A stretch of DNA of 64,000 nt from the NCBI GenBank assembly GCA_004556545.1, contig SFGO01000010.1:1-64000 (forward strand), read 5' to 3'. Below, one piece after another: positions 7,764 to 15,921 of this stretch. Positions within the stretch are counted from its first letter, which is position 1; each line of letters starts with the position of its first letter. The notes beneath the pieces are model-generated. The model was not told the DNA's origin, ran no database searches, and saw only the letters and a list, made by a program, of their open reading frames with translations. Made by a program: the position numbers and the translations under genes. The DNA comes from Clostridiales bacterium (GTDB lineage: Bacteria; Bacillota; Clostridia; Christensenellales; Aristaeellaceae).

Positions 7764-9010
7764 ACGTAAGGCTTGGGGAGAAGATACCGCCGGCCTTTGA
7801 AGAGCTGTTCTGGGATGTGTATGAAGGACGGCACGACGAATACTGGCTGAAAGGCGGACGGGGAAGCGGAAAATCCAGCTTTGTCAGCCTGACGGCGCTT
7901 TGCCTGATGCTGAAGGACCCGGAAGCCAATGTGATGATCTTTCGCAAGGTGGCGGAAAGCCTGCGGGAAAGCGTGCTGGCGCAGATGCGCTGGGCGGCGG
8001 AGGAAATGGGCCTGAACGGGTACTTTCAGTATCGGCTGAATCCCATGGAGATGATTTATCGGCCTACGGGACAGCGGATTCTGTTCCGGGGCGCGGACGA
8101 TCCGGAAAAAAGCAAGGGCGTGAAGCTGCCAAGCGGTTATTTTGCGATGCTGTGGTTTGAAGAGGCCAGCGCCTTTCGGGGGATGGAGGAAATACGGACG
8201 ATTCAGGCCAGCGTGCTTCGTGGCAAAAAGGGCGTGACGGTGCTGAGCTATAATCCGCCCGCCAGCATCCAGAGCTGGGTAAACGCCGAGGCGCTGAATC
8301 CCTGTGAGGGAAGAGTGGTACACCAGAGCGATTACCGGCAGATGCCGCCGGAATGGCTGGGGGAAACCTTCCTGAAACAGGCGGAAAGGCTGAAAAGACG
8401 GGATGAGCGCGCCTACCGGCACATGTATCTGGGGGAAGCGGTGGGCACCGGCGGAAAGGTGTTTGAACATCTGGAGGTGCGGAACATCTCCGAGGAGGAA
8501 CGGGAACGTTTCCCCGTGCGGTACGCGGGACTGGATTTCGGCTTTGCCAGCGACCCGGACGCGCTGGTGCTGTGCGCGTGGGACAAGCGGGAAAAGCGGC
8601 TGCTGGTGCTGGAGGAAAATGTGCAGACGGGACAGAGCCTGGAAAAGCTGGCGGAGAGCTGCCGGAATCTGGCGGGAGAAAAAATCATCCGTTGCGACAG
8701 CGCAGCGCCCCGGGAGATTGCCGAGCTGAGGCGGAGAAACGTGAACGCCATCGGGGCGAAAAAGGGGGCGGGCAGCGTGGAGCATGGCATCCGCTGGCTG
8801 AAAGAGCTGAACGCGATTGTGATCGACGGAGAAAGATGCCCGAAGACCGCCCGGGAGTTCAGCCTGTACGAATACGCCCGGGGCCGGGACGGGAGCTTCC
8901 TGAACGAGTGCCCGGACCGGAATAATCATACCATCGACGCGGTGCGCTATGCGCTGGAGCCGCTGATGACCGAACGGGTCGTGCGGCTGAGAAAGGGGAG
9001 AATCGAATGA
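7760..9010 (+). CDS. terL: Terminase large subunit (PBSX/SPP1 type)
   Basis: This 416-residue protein is the ATP-driven DNA packaging motor and headful nuclease. Walker A is GGRGSGKSS at residues 32-40, the Walker B-like segment is FAMLWFEEAS near residue 133, and the coupling motif region is VLSYNPP. The C-terminal nuclease begins with YAGLDFGFASDPDALV, whose Asp residues would bind metal, and ends with NHTIDAVRYALE. It starts at a GTG overlapping the TerS stop, and its last 4 bases overlap the portal start. Length is normal for the family and all motors and nuclease residues appear intact. Confidence 0.93.
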   Translation: MNVRLGEKIPPAFEELFWDVYEGRHDEYWLKGGRGSGKSSFVSLTALCLMLKDPEANVMIFRKVAESLRESVLAQMRWAAEEMGLNGYFQYRLNPMEMIYRPTGQRILFRGADDPEKSKGVKLPSGYFAMLWFEEASAFRGMEEIRTIQASVLRGKKGVTVLSYNPPASIQSWVNAEALNPCEGRVVHQSDYRQMPPEWLGETFLKQAERLKRRDERAYRHMYLGEAVGTGGKVFEHLEVRNISEEERERFPVRYAGLDFGFASDPDALVLCAWDKREKRLLVLEENVQTGQSLEKLAESCRNLAGEKIIRCDSAAPREIAELRRRNVNAIGAKKGAGSVEHGIRWLKELNAIVIDGERCPKTAREFSLYEYARGRDGSFLNECPDRNNHTIDAVRYALEPLMTERVVRLRKGRIE

Positions 9011-10317
9011 TCGTGATCGACCGGGAATGGCTGACGGACGGGGAGCCGTCGCCGGAGCTGATCTGGGAAGTGCTGAAGCAGTTCGACGGGGAACGGCTCC
9101 GGCTGAACGAACTGAAGGATTATTACGACGGAGAACACCATATCTGCGAAAGGTGGCGGGGAAGAGGCGCGCCCAATTACCGGCTCAGCCATGACCTGCC
9201 GGGATATATTGTGGCGATGACCAGCGGCTATCTGACGGGCGAGCCCATTCAGTATACGGCTAACGGCGAATGGAAGGGTTTTCCCATGCTGCTGGACTGC
9301 CTGCGCCGCAGCGCGGCGGGCAGCGTGGACAGCGAACTGGCGGCAGACGCGGCGATTTACGGCAAGGGCGTGGAAATGTACTATGCCGATGAAAAGGCCC
9401 TGCCGCGCATCTGTCAGGCGGACGCGAGAAACGCTTTCGTGGTGTACGACAACACCGTGGAACACCGGCCGGTCTTCGGCGTGCTGCTGTCTGAACGGAG
9501 GAACCGGCATTTTCAGCGGACAGGGCAGCGGATCGAGGTGATGACGGAGGAATGGATCGTTCATTATGAACGGACCGGCGGAGAGACACCCCGGGAAACA
9601 GGACGGGAACGGCATTTCTTCGGCGGCGTGCCGATGACCGAATATTGGAACAATCAGCGGGAACGGGGCGATTTTGAGGGCGTGAGGGCGCTGATTGACG
9701 CTTACGACGCACTGCAGAGCGACCGGGTGAACGACAAGCAGCAGTTCACGGATGCGCTGATGGTGATCTACGGGGCGACGGTGGAAGAGGACGAAGAGGG
9801 CAGGAGCGTCCAGCAGCGTCTTCGGGAGACCCGAACGCTGGAGATGCCCGCCGCAGACGCCAGGGTGGAATATCTGACGAAGCAGCTTTCGGAAAGCGAC
9901 ACGGAAATTCTCAAGGACAGCCTGAAGGCGGACATCCACAAGCTGAGCTTTGTGCCTGACCTGACCGACGAGGCATTCGCGGGAAATGTGAGCGGCGTGG
10001 CGATGGAATACAAGCTGTTCGGGCTGGAACAGCTGATGCGGAGCAAAGAACGCTGGTTCCGGGAGGGACTGCTGTGGCGGCTTCGGCGGCTGGTTCATTT
10101 TCTTCGACTGCGGGGATTTTGCCTGCCGGAAGCGGAAGAGATCGGCGTGCATTTTTCCAGAAGCCTGCCGGTGAACCGGCTGGAAGTGGCGCAGACATTG
10201 AAAGCCTATGAGGGACTGGCCCCGAAGAAGCTGCTGGTGGGACAGGTGCCTTTTGTGGAAGACGCGGAAAAGGCGCTGGAAGAACTGGAACGGGAAGAAC
10301 AGGAAAAGGCGAGATAA
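9007..10317 (+). CDS. Phage portal protein (SPP1 gp6-like)
   Basis: This 436-residue protein forms the dodecameric portal at the capsid vertex through which DNA enters. Features of the SPP1-type family are visible: N-terminal RLRLNELKDYYDGEHHI, then DLPGYIVAMTSGYLTGEPI, the segment DALQSDRVNDKQQFTDALMV near residue 235, and the C-terminal FVPDLTDEAFAGNVSGVAMEY. Length is slightly shorter than SPP1 gp6 (503 residues) but usual for Clostridia prophages. The ATG overlaps the TerL stop. A terminator-like hairpin follows directly, which is unusual inside a late operon. Confidence 0.92.
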   Translation: MIVIDREWLTDGEPSPELIWEVLKQFDGERLRLNELKDYYDGEHHICERWRGRGAPNYRLSHDLPGYIVAMTSGYLTGEPIQYTANGEWKGFPMLLDCLRRSAAGSVDSELAADAAIYGKGVEMYYADEKALPRICQADARNAFVVYDNTVEHRPVFGVLLSERRNRHFQRTGQRIEVMTEEWIVHYERTGGETPRETGRERHFFGGVPMTEYWNNQRERGDFEGVRALIDAYDALQSDRVNDKQQFTDALMVIYGATVEEDEEGRSVQQRLRETRTLEMPAADARVEYLTKQLSESDTEILKDSLKADIHKLSFVPDLTDEAFAGNVSGVAMEYKLFGLEQLMRSKERWFREGLLWRLRRLVHFLRLRGFCLPEAEEIGVHFSRSLPVNRLEVAQTLKAYEGLAPKKLLVGQVPFVEDAEKALEELEREEQEKAR

Positions 10318-10349
10318 AAAGGGCTGCTGAAAGGCGGCTTTTTTTTATA
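10317..10349 (+). terminator. Terminator-like hairpin after the portal gene
   Basis: GCTGC and GCGGC arms with one G-T pair, flanked by an A run and an eight-base T run, lie directly after the portal stop codon. Confidence 0.5.
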
Positions 10350-10640
10350 AGGTCATACTGAGCTGGTCATCGGGAGCGGGGACGAGGGGCTTTGGCTTTC
10401 TGCGGCGGCGTTGACGAGGGCTGTTACGCCGATTGCTGCTGGCAAAAATCAGGGTTTCCCCTTGTAAATCTTCGATTTTGGCAAAAGCATCATTGGTTGA
10501 AAAAATCTTTTGCCGTCGATGTGGTGAGGGGTTGGCGGAACGGCGGGAAGCCAAAACATCCGGCATGCAGCCCAAGGCATCGACCTATGCGGCGATTTGG
10601 CTGCGCGGTATGACCATCAATCGGGAAAGGAGAAAGAACC
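10350..10640. other. Non-coding gap between portal and scaffold genes
   Basis: About 290 bases with no convincing gene. Short open frames exist on both strands but have poor starts and no recognised motif. A ribosome binding site for the scaffold gene (AAAGGAGAAAG) is at its right end. It may be a remnant of a lost minor-capsid or moron gene; nothing in the sequence proves it. Confidence 0.5.
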
Positions 10641-10976
10641 ATGGAAGAGAAAGCGAACCACGAGCCTACGGAACAGGAACGGCTGGCGATGGAACGGGAG
10701 GCGGCGCTGTGTCAGCGGGAGGCGGCGCTGGAAAGGCGGGAACGCCGGACGCGGGCGCAGGAAATGCTGGCCCGGCGGAACCTGCCGCCGGAACTGACGG
10801 ACTGCCTGAATTTCGCGGATGACGAAAGCTTGGAAAAAAGCCTGAATGTGCTGGAAAAAGCGCTTTGGGAACAGGTGGACAAGGCCGTCAGCGAACGGAT
10901 GAAGGGCGCGACGCCCCGAAGCGGAGAAGGAGCGCCCTATGTGGGGCAGCTTCGGTCGGCCCTGGGACTGAAGTAA
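10641..10976 (+). CDS. Phage capsid scaffold protein (DUF4355-like)
   Basis: This 111-residue, highly charged, predicted coiled-coil protein sits directly before the major capsid gene. The run EQERLAMEREAALCQREAAL through MLARRNLPPELTDCLNF is typical of the scaffold proteins that guide capsid assembly and are then removed; such proteins have a glutamine/glutamate-rich helix then a short conserved C-terminal part. It is shorter than most relatives (150-200 residues). The start ATG has the ribosome binding site AAAGGAGAAAGAACC. Identification is by composition and position. Confidence 0.75.
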   Translation: MEEKANHEPTEQERLAMEREAALCQREAALERRERRTRAQEMLARRNLPPELTDCLNFADDESLEKSLNVLEKALWEQVDKAVSERMKGATPRSGEGAPYVGQLRSALGLK

Positions 10977-11075
10977 GGCAGTACCGCAGAAAAACAAATG
11001 AAACGAAACATTCACGCATGACAGCACCGCCGGAACGGTACGGTGCTGCTACAGGAAAACGAGGAGGAAAAAAAG

Positions 11076-11978
11076 ATGACGAATTCGATTACGCTGTTCA
11101 AACAATTTGTCCCCCTGCTGGACGAGGTATACAAGGAGGCCAGCAAGACGGCGGTGCTGGATGGCCGTCCCGAGCTGGTGCAGGCCGGTGCAAACGCCAA
11201 TGAGCTGGTAATCCCCAAGATGACGATGGACGGGCTGGCGGATTACAGCCGGAACGGCGGCTATGTGGGCGGCGGCATGAGCCTGACCAACGAGACCGTG
11301 ACCTGCAACTTTGACCGGGGCCGTATGTTCGTGGTGGACCATATGGACAACGCGGACACGGCGGGCGTGGCCTTCGGCATGCTGGCGGGGGAATTCATCC
11401 GCACGAAGGTGGTGCCGGAGCTGGATGCTTTCCGCTTTGCAACCTATGCGGGCGCTGCCGGGATCGGCTCGGGCAGCGGCACGCTGAACGACGGCGCGGC
11501 GGTCGTGGCTGCGCTGCGCGCGGCGATCAACGCCATGGACGCGGACGAGGTGCCCATGGAGGATCGGGTGCTGTTTATCACGTCCAGCCTGCTGGGCATG
11601 GTGGAGGATCTGGATACCACCAAGAGCCGGGAGGTGTTGTGCCGCTTCTCCGATGTGGTGGCGGTGCCGCAGACCCGCTTTTATACGGCGATCCATCAGA
11701 ACAGCGGCACAGTGGTGACCACGGGCAGCGGGGAAAACGTCAGCACCAGCGACGAGACCGGGGGCGGCTACGTCAAGGGCACCGGCGGCAAGGATATCAA
11801 TTTCATGGTCATTCATCGCGGCGCGGTGATCCAGTTTTCCAAGCACATTGCGCCGAAGGTGGTGACACCGGAACAGAACCCGGACGCGGATGCTTGGAAA
11901 TTCGGCTACCGTCAGGTGGGCGTGGCGGATGTGTACGAGAACAAGGCGGCGGGCATTTACGTGCATCACAAGGCGTAA
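11076..11978 (+). CDS. Major capsid protein
   Basis: This 300-residue protein follows the scaffold gene and has features of HK97-fold capsids of the P22/phi-related clostridial group: an N-terminal MTNSITLFKQFVPLLDEVYK, a run SMTGN-like LVIPKMTMDGLADYSRNGGY, and ELDAFRFATYAGAAG. It forms the icosahedral shell. The frame extends upstream to 11043, but the ATG at 11076 has a strong ribosome binding site (ACGAGGAGGAAAAAAAG) and is preferred. C-terminal GYRQVGVADVYENKAAGIYV is also typical. Confidence 0.88.
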   Translation: MTNSITLFKQFVPLLDEVYKEASKTAVLDGRPELVQAGANANELVIPKMTMDGLADYSRNGGYVGGGMSLTNETVTCNFDRGRMFVVDHMDNADTAGVAFGMLAGEFIRTKVVPELDAFRFATYAGAAGIGSGSGTLNDGAAVVAALRAAINAMDADEVPMEDRVLFITSSLLGMVEDLDTTKSREVLCRFSDVVAVPQTRFYTAIHQNSGTVVTTGSGENVSTSDETGGGYVKGTGGKDINFMVIHRGAVIQFSKHIAPKVVTPEQNPDADAWKFGYRQVGVADVYENKAAGIYVHHKA

Positions 11979-12008
11979 GGAGCCGTCATGCCGCCGGAAG
12001 GAGAAAAA

Positions 12009-12314
12009 ATGGAGAGTCGGGAAAGAGTGACGGCGCTCCGGCTGCGGCTGGAAATTTCCGATGAGGAACAGGACGAGCTGCTGGCGGCGCTTCTGGAGGA
12101 CGCAGAGCAGTATGCGCTGGCCTACACGGGGCGGGACAGTCTGCCCGCCGCACTGGAAGGAACGGTTCTGGAGCTGGCAATGCTTCGCTACCGCAGGCGC
12201 GGCATGGAGGGCGAGACCGTTCACAGCGAGGGCGGTTTGCAGATGAGCATGGAAGGGCTGCCCGCAGCGCTGGAAAAGCTGCTGAACCGCTATCGGAAAG
12301 CGAGGGCGGTCTGA
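12009..12314 (+). CDS. Head-tail connector protein (gp6-like adaptor)
   Basis: This 101-residue protein starts MESRERVTALRLRLEISDEE and contains LLAALLEDAEQYALAYTGRD, the alpha-helical pattern of head completion adaptors of the HK97 gp6/SPP1 gp15 kind that join the portal to the tail interface. The ATG at 12009 has GGAAGGAGAAAAA before it and is preferred over the ATG at 11988. Its stop overlaps the next ATG (TGATG), so the connector genes are translationally coupled. Confidence 0.8.
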   Translation: MESRERVTALRLRLEISDEEQDELLAALLEDAEQYALAYTGRDSLPAALEGTVLELAMLRYRRRGMEGETVHSEGGLQMSMEGLPAALEKLLNRYRKARAV

Positions 12315-12634
12315 TGGGGCTGAACCGAAACAGAACCCAATCGCTATGGCTTCATCAGGCCCGGAAGCAGCGATTGGCCGACGGGGCAACGCCGGATTTT
12401 GATGAAAAAGCGGAACGACTGACGGGAACACTTCAGCCGTTGGAGGAAAAAGCGGCGGCGGAAGCCTACGGCGAGGAAAGCGCGCAAAGGGCGCTGCTTT
12501 TGACCGAAGACAGGCGGATGCTGAAGGAAGGGACGGGCGTGGCGTTGGAGGCGGAGGGCGAGTGCGTCTTCCGCATTGCCGCGCCGCCGGAACGCTGGTC
12601 AACCCATCAGCGGGCGATTTTGAAAAGCATTTAG
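12314..12634 (+). CDS. Head closure / stopper-like protein
   Basis: This 106-residue protein lies between the adaptor and the HK97 gp10-like gene, the usual place of the head closure (stopper) protein. Sequence such as RLTGTLQPLEEKAAAEAYGE and FRIAAPPERWSTHQRAILKSI, ending in a short basic tail, fits the small beta-rich stoppers. No catalytic motif is expected. The function is inferred mainly from gene order. Confidence 0.6.
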   Translation: MGLNRNRTQSLWLHQARKQRLADGATPDFDEKAERLTGTLQPLEEKAAAEAYGEESAQRALLLTEDRRMLKEGTGVALEAEGECVFRIAAPPERWSTHQRAILKSI

Positions 12635-12643
12635 GAGGCATGC

Positions 12644-12958
12644 ATGGGATTGGAAAGAATCGGGGCGGCCATTGCCGCCGGAGCGGCGAGCGCTGTGGAA
12701 CGGCTCTGCGCCGAAACCGCAGAGAATGCAAGAGCGTTATGTCCGGTGGAATCCGGAGAGCTGAAGGCCAGTATCGCAGCGGCGGTTTCGGAAGGGACGG
12801 GAAGCGTGAGCGCCGGGGCGGGGCATGCCGCCTATGTGGAGCTGGGAACCTTCCAAAAGGAGGCCCGGCCTTTTTTATGGCCCGCTTTTGCCATGACGAA
12901 AGAGAAAGCGGCGGATGAAATCGCCCATGAAATCCGAAACGCGCTTCGGGAGGGATGA
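12644..12958 (+). CDS. HK97 gp10-like neck protein
   Basis: This 104-residue protein contains ARALCPVESGELKASIAAAV and YVELGTFQKEARPFLWPAF, the classic signature (CPVDTGxLRxSI ... YVExGTxxxxARPFLxPA) of the HK97 gp10 family, which completes the head-tail junction. The start has a ribosome binding site (TTAGGAGGCATGC). It overlaps the next gene by 4 bases. Confidence 0.9.
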   Translation: MGLERIGAAIAAGAASAVERLCAETAENARALCPVESGELKASIAAAVSEGTGSVSAGAGHAAYVELGTFQKEARPFLWPAFAMTKEKAADEIAHEIRNALREG

Positions 12959-13302
12959 GCTTGGGCACGGCAGGAGAGACGCAGCGCATTTTGGAGGCGC
13001 TGGGGAGCATACAAGCGTTGGAAAACGTCAGCCGAGGATGGCCGCATCAGCAGACGGCACTGCCCTGCGCGGTGGTGACGCTGGCCGGAGAGCGCCGGGC
13101 AGACGAACGGGACGGAGCCGAATATCTGACCGAAACGGAGTATTATGTGCGCTGCTTCGCCCGGACAGGGGCGGAGACGGACGCGCTGGCTCCTGAGATT
13201 CGGAGGAAAATGGAGGAGATGGGCTACCGGCGGGAGTTCGTCTGGGAGGAAAGCGGCGAAAAAGTTTTCCAGCGGGCGGAACGGTACAAAAAGATAAGCT
13301 GA
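12955..13302 (+). CDS. Tail terminator-like protein
   Basis: This 115-residue protein overlaps the previous gene (ATGA) and precedes the tail tube gene, the position of the tail terminator that caps the tail tube. The sequence VTLAGERRADERDGAEYLTETEYYVRCFARTGAE is split here by strand, and MEEMGYRREFVWEESGEKVF resembles the conserved C-terminal strand of DUF3168-like or gpU-like terminators. Assignment is by order and weak resemblance. Confidence 0.6.
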   Translation: MSLGTAGETQRILEALGSIQALENVSRGWPHQQTALPCAVVTLAGERRADERDGAEYLTETEYYVRCFARTGAETDALAPEIRRKMEEMGYRREFVWEESGEKVFQRAERYKKIS

Positions 13303-13329
13303 AATGATGATGAGAAAGGATGAAAAGCA

Positions 13330-13914
13330 ATGAGCAAACGAGCAGCAACGGGATTTAAGGGAATTGCGCTGGCACCGGTGACGGAGAACACGCTGACCAG
13401 CTACAAGGCGTCGGCGGCGGAAAGCCTACCCTACGCGGGCAGCATGAGCCGCACCTCGAAGGAGAGCACCACCGACCTGTACTACGACGATGACCTGTAC
13501 GCCCAGATCAAGGACGTGATGGGCGAGGATGTAGAGCTGCGCATGGCGGAGGTGCCGCTGGACCGGATGGCCGATCTGGGGCTGGGCGCCTACGACGAAA
13601 CCAGCGACACGCTGGAGGCGGACTTCAACGCTGCCGGGAAGGAATACGCCCTGCGGTTCGTGGTGGATACGGTCAGCGGCCTGCCCTTCTATTTCAACTA
13701 CCGGCTGTTCCAGCTGACGGGCATCAAGTTTGACAACTTCACCACGAAGAAGGACAGCGTGACCGTGTGCGAGGTGATCCTCACCGGCGTATTCAAGCGG
13801 CCCAACCTGACCAGTCTGGCGCCCTGGGCGGTGATGCAGCTCAAGGAGGACAAGAGCAATCAGGCCAAGTGCACGTCGTTCATCTCGGCGGCGGAGAACA
13901 AGCCGGGAGCCTAA
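13330..13914 (+). CDS. Major tail tube protein
   Basis: This 194-residue protein resembles the phi13-type major tail proteins: N-terminal GFKGIALAPVTENTLTSYKA, then YYDDDLYAQIKDVMGEDVEL and the conserved LPFYFNYRLFQLTGIKFDNF block. It polymerises into the tail tube. The start has a GGATGAAAAGC ribosome binding site. The C-terminal part (VCEVILTGVFKRPNLTSL) is usual. A 7-base-arm hairpin follows in the spacer (about 13937-13965). Confidence 0.88.
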   Translation: MSKRAATGFKGIALAPVTENTLTSYKASAAESLPYAGSMSRTSKESTTDLYYDDDLYAQIKDVMGEDVELRMAEVPLDRMADLGLGAYDETSDTLEADFNAAGKEYALRFVVDTVSGLPFYFNYRLFQLTGIKFDNFTTKKDSVTVCEVILTGVFKRPNLTSLAPWAVMQLKEDKSNQAKCTSFISAAENKPGA

Positions 13915-13993
13915 GGAAGAGCCGGAAGCGCGGGAGGCCGGGGCGACCGGTCTCCCGCCATAAAAACGAGCGAAAGAGCAAAGGAGCGGCAGC

Positions 13994-15157
13994 ATGACGC
14001 GCCCTGCGGAGTACTGGAAAAAGCGTGCGGAAGCAAACATGGACCGGGTGCAGGAGGGCGCGGAGCAGCGTCTTGCCCGGCTGGGACGGGCCTATCGGCA
14101 GGCGGCGCAGGAGCTGACGGACGAGGTGAAGCGGATCCTGGGAACGTATGCGAAGCGCTTTGACCTGACGCCCGAGGAAGCCGCCGCGGCCCTACAGGAG
14201 CCCTTTGACGAGGAAAGCCGGGCCTACGGCTACCGCGTCAGCCGGGCAGAGGCGCTGAAAGCCGCCATTCAGGAGCGGATGAATCGTCTGGGCGTGCAGG
14301 TGGAACGGGAGACCGCCGCCCAGCGGGAATGGACGGCTTCGAAGAGCTACCAGAGCGCCCGGAAGATGGTGCAGGACATGACCGGCGGGCTGGTGAGCCA
14401 TGCAACGCCGGATCTGCGCGGCATGCTGCAGGCCATGGATACCGTCTGGGCAGGGGGCAACTACTCCACCCGCATCTGGAAAAACACCGAGCGGCTGGCG
14501 GAGACGTTGAGCAGCGAGATCGAAGCCGCCTTTTTAAGCGGCAAGAGCGTGCGCCGGATGGCGAACGTCATCATGGATCGCTTCGGCGTGGGCTACCGGG
14601 CGGCGGAATGCCTGATGCGGACGGAGACCAGCTACGTGCAGAACCAGACAGCCGCAAAGAGCTACGAGGATGCAGGCTGCACGGAATACGAGATCCTGAC
14701 CGCCAGCGACCGGCGCACCTGCCGCCGCTGCGCAGCGCAGAACGGCAGGCGCTACTTGTTTACGGAGATGCAGGCGGGGGAGAACGCGCCGCCATTTCAC
14801 CCGAACTGCCGGTGCACGATCTTGCCGGTGGTGGGGGAAGAAGAGCGGCTGGCGAAAAAGGCAGATGAACCGGGCTTTGCGGTTGCAAAGACGGGGGAAA
14901 GTGGTATAATAAAAGCGGACTTGACAAACCACGCAACGGAGCGAATGGAGCAAAGGGAAGTGGCCGATGTTGATGTGGAAGACGCGAAAATGAATCCACT
15001 TTATACAAAGCCGATCGTTGTGGATGCTCAAGGCAGAAAAAGCCAAATTATTATTGGGAAAAAAGCGACGATTTGCATAAACCCTGAAAGTGGCCGCATC
15101 ATTACAACGTGGAAAACAAGTAGTAGGCTCAGAAGAAAATATGGTGGAGGTGATTGA
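13994..15157 (+). CDS. MuF head morphogenesis protein fused to a C-terminal nuclease-like toxin domain
   Basis: This 387-residue protein has an SPP1 gp7/MuF domain over residues ~1-285: TETSYVQNQTAAKSYEDAGC, then SDRRTCRRCAAQNGR and APPFHPNCRCTILPV. MuF proteins sit at the portal and enter with the DNA. After a linker containing SGIIKAD (about 303-309), the last ~78 residues are AT-rich in codons and carry H-x5-R and R residues (NHATERMEQREV), then NPLYTKPIVVD and INPESGRIITTWKTSSRLRR, resembling BECR-fold (colicin E5/D, RelE, barnase-like) ribonucleases or DUF4258-type domains. MuF-toxin fusions are known in Firmicutes prophages. A small gene follows 1 base after the stop. The toxin role and fold are inferred. 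Confidence 0.85.
   Translation: MTRPAEYWKKRAEANMDRVQEGAEQRLARLGRAYRQAAQELTDEVKRILGTYAKRFDLTPEEAAAALQEPFDEESRAYGYRVSRAEALKAAIQERMNRLGVQVERETAAQREWTASKSYQSARKMVQDMTGGLVSHATPDLRGMLQAMDTVWAGGNYSTRIWKNTERLAETLSSEIEAAFLSGKSVRRMANVIMDRFGVGYRAAECLMRTETSYVQNQTAAKSYEDAGCTEYEILTASDRRTCRRCAAQNGRRYLFTEMQAGENAPPFHPNCRCTILPVVGEEERLAKKADEPGFAVAKTGESGIIKADLTNHATERMEQREVADVDVEDAKMNPLYTKPIVVDAQGRKSQIIIGKKATICINPESGRIITTWKTSSRLRRKYGGGD
14883..14910 (+). promoter_or_regulatory. Possible internal promoter at the MuF/toxin junction
   Basis: TTGCAA (14883-14888), a 16-base spacer and TATAAT (14905-14910) lie within the coding sequence exactly where the linker to the toxin domain begins. It could drive separate expression of the small downstream gene, keeping immunity present. 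Confidence 0.5.
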
Positions 15158-15158
15158 T

Positions 15159-15350
15159 ATGTTTAACAATAAGCAAAAGGAATTTATGAAGGAAATCGGC
15201 ATATCGGTCAACTTTGACCATTTAACCGATGATGATTACATAGCCATTGAAGAAACCGTTTCTGAATGGTTACAGAAAAATGGCTTTGACAAGGGCTACA
15301 ATCCGACGGACGATGGATTGATGTGTGAATCCATTCTTGATGAGCTATAA
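15159..15350 (+). CDS. Small acidic protein, candidate immunity protein for the MuF toxin
   Basis: This 63-residue protein begins MFNNKQKEFMKEIGISVNFD and is strongly acidic (DHLTDDDYIAIEETV, DGLMCESILDEL). It starts 2 bases after the MuF-toxin stop codon with an excellent ribosome binding site (GGAGGTGATTGAT) located inside the toxin end. Base composition is much more AT-rich than the phage genes on each side, like the toxin domain. Size, acidity and position match immunity partners of polymorphic toxins, but no family was recognised. A terminator follows, so the pair behaves as its own cassette. Confidence 0.75.
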   Translation: MFNNKQKEFMKEIGISVNFDHLTDDDYIAIEETVSEWLQKNGFDKGYNPTDDGLMCESILDEL

Positions 15351-15402
15351 AACCACCGAATATACCGAAAAATACCTGAAGTAACAGAACCCGGAAATCC
15401 AG

Positions 15403-15432
15403 ACCGCCAAGCCGACCGGCAAGGCGGTTTTT
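15403..15432 (+). terminator. Terminator after the toxin/immunity pair
   Basis: ACCGCC (15403-15408) pairs with GGCGGT (15423-15428), with inner GCC/GGC pairs, followed by a five-base T run. It isolates the cassette from the tail genes. Confidence 0.7.
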
Positions 15433-15468
15433 GTATACTCAAATTTGAGAAAAGAGGAGACGATCCAC

Positions 15469-15921
15469 ATGACAAGCAAGAACAGCACGGCCCTTTCCCT
15501 GCCCAAAAGCCGGACAGTGCGGGGGTATGAAATTCGAAAGATGCCCATCGGGGCGTTTCTGGAGGCCTGCGGGGTGCTGGAGGAGCTGCCCCAGACGGCG
15601 CTTCGGCTGCTGTTTCCCGGAAAGCAGGAGGGGGACATCCTGACGGAGCTGGCCGGGCTGACCCGGGAAAAGCTGCAGGCGCTGTTCCTGCGGGCGGCGG
15701 CGGTGCTGCCGGGGGAAATGGTGCGGCTGTTTGCCAAGCTGAGCGGCATTGAGGAAAAGGCGCTGCTGGAGGATCCGCGCATCGGTCTGGACGGCCTGGG
15801 TGAAATGGCTGAGGCGTGGATGGAGGTCAACGGAATCGAAAATTTTATCAGGACCATGGGAGCGCTGGGAGCAAAGGCGCGGGCTCTCATGGGCGGAGCG
15901 AACACTGGTTCCAAGGGCTGA
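15469..15921 (+). CDS. Tail assembly chaperone, upstream frame (gpG-like)
   Basis: This 150-residue protein precedes the tape measure gene, the place of the lambda gpG-like chaperone. The ATG at 15469 has an AGAGGAGACGATC ribosome binding site and gives MTSKNSTALSLPKSRTV, preferred over the ATG at 15445. The core (EIRKMPIGAFLEACGVLEEL and REKLQALFLRAAAVLPGEMV) fits siphophage chaperones. Near the end, at 15840-15846, lies the slippery heptamer A-AAT-TTT in the correct register; a -1 shift there joins the frame below. Confidence 0.8.
   Translation: MTSKNSTALSLPKSRTVRGYEIRKMPIGAFLEACGVLEELPQTALRLLFPGKQEGDILTELAGLTREKLQALFLRAAAVLPGEMVRLFAKLSGIEEKALLEDPRIGLDGLGEMAEAWMEVNGIENFIRTMGALGAKARALMGGANTGSKG

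Noticed and set aside
10345..10575. Minus-strand gene in the portal-scaffold gap
   Set aside because: Weak start, no ribosome binding site, basic low-complexity end and no recognised family.
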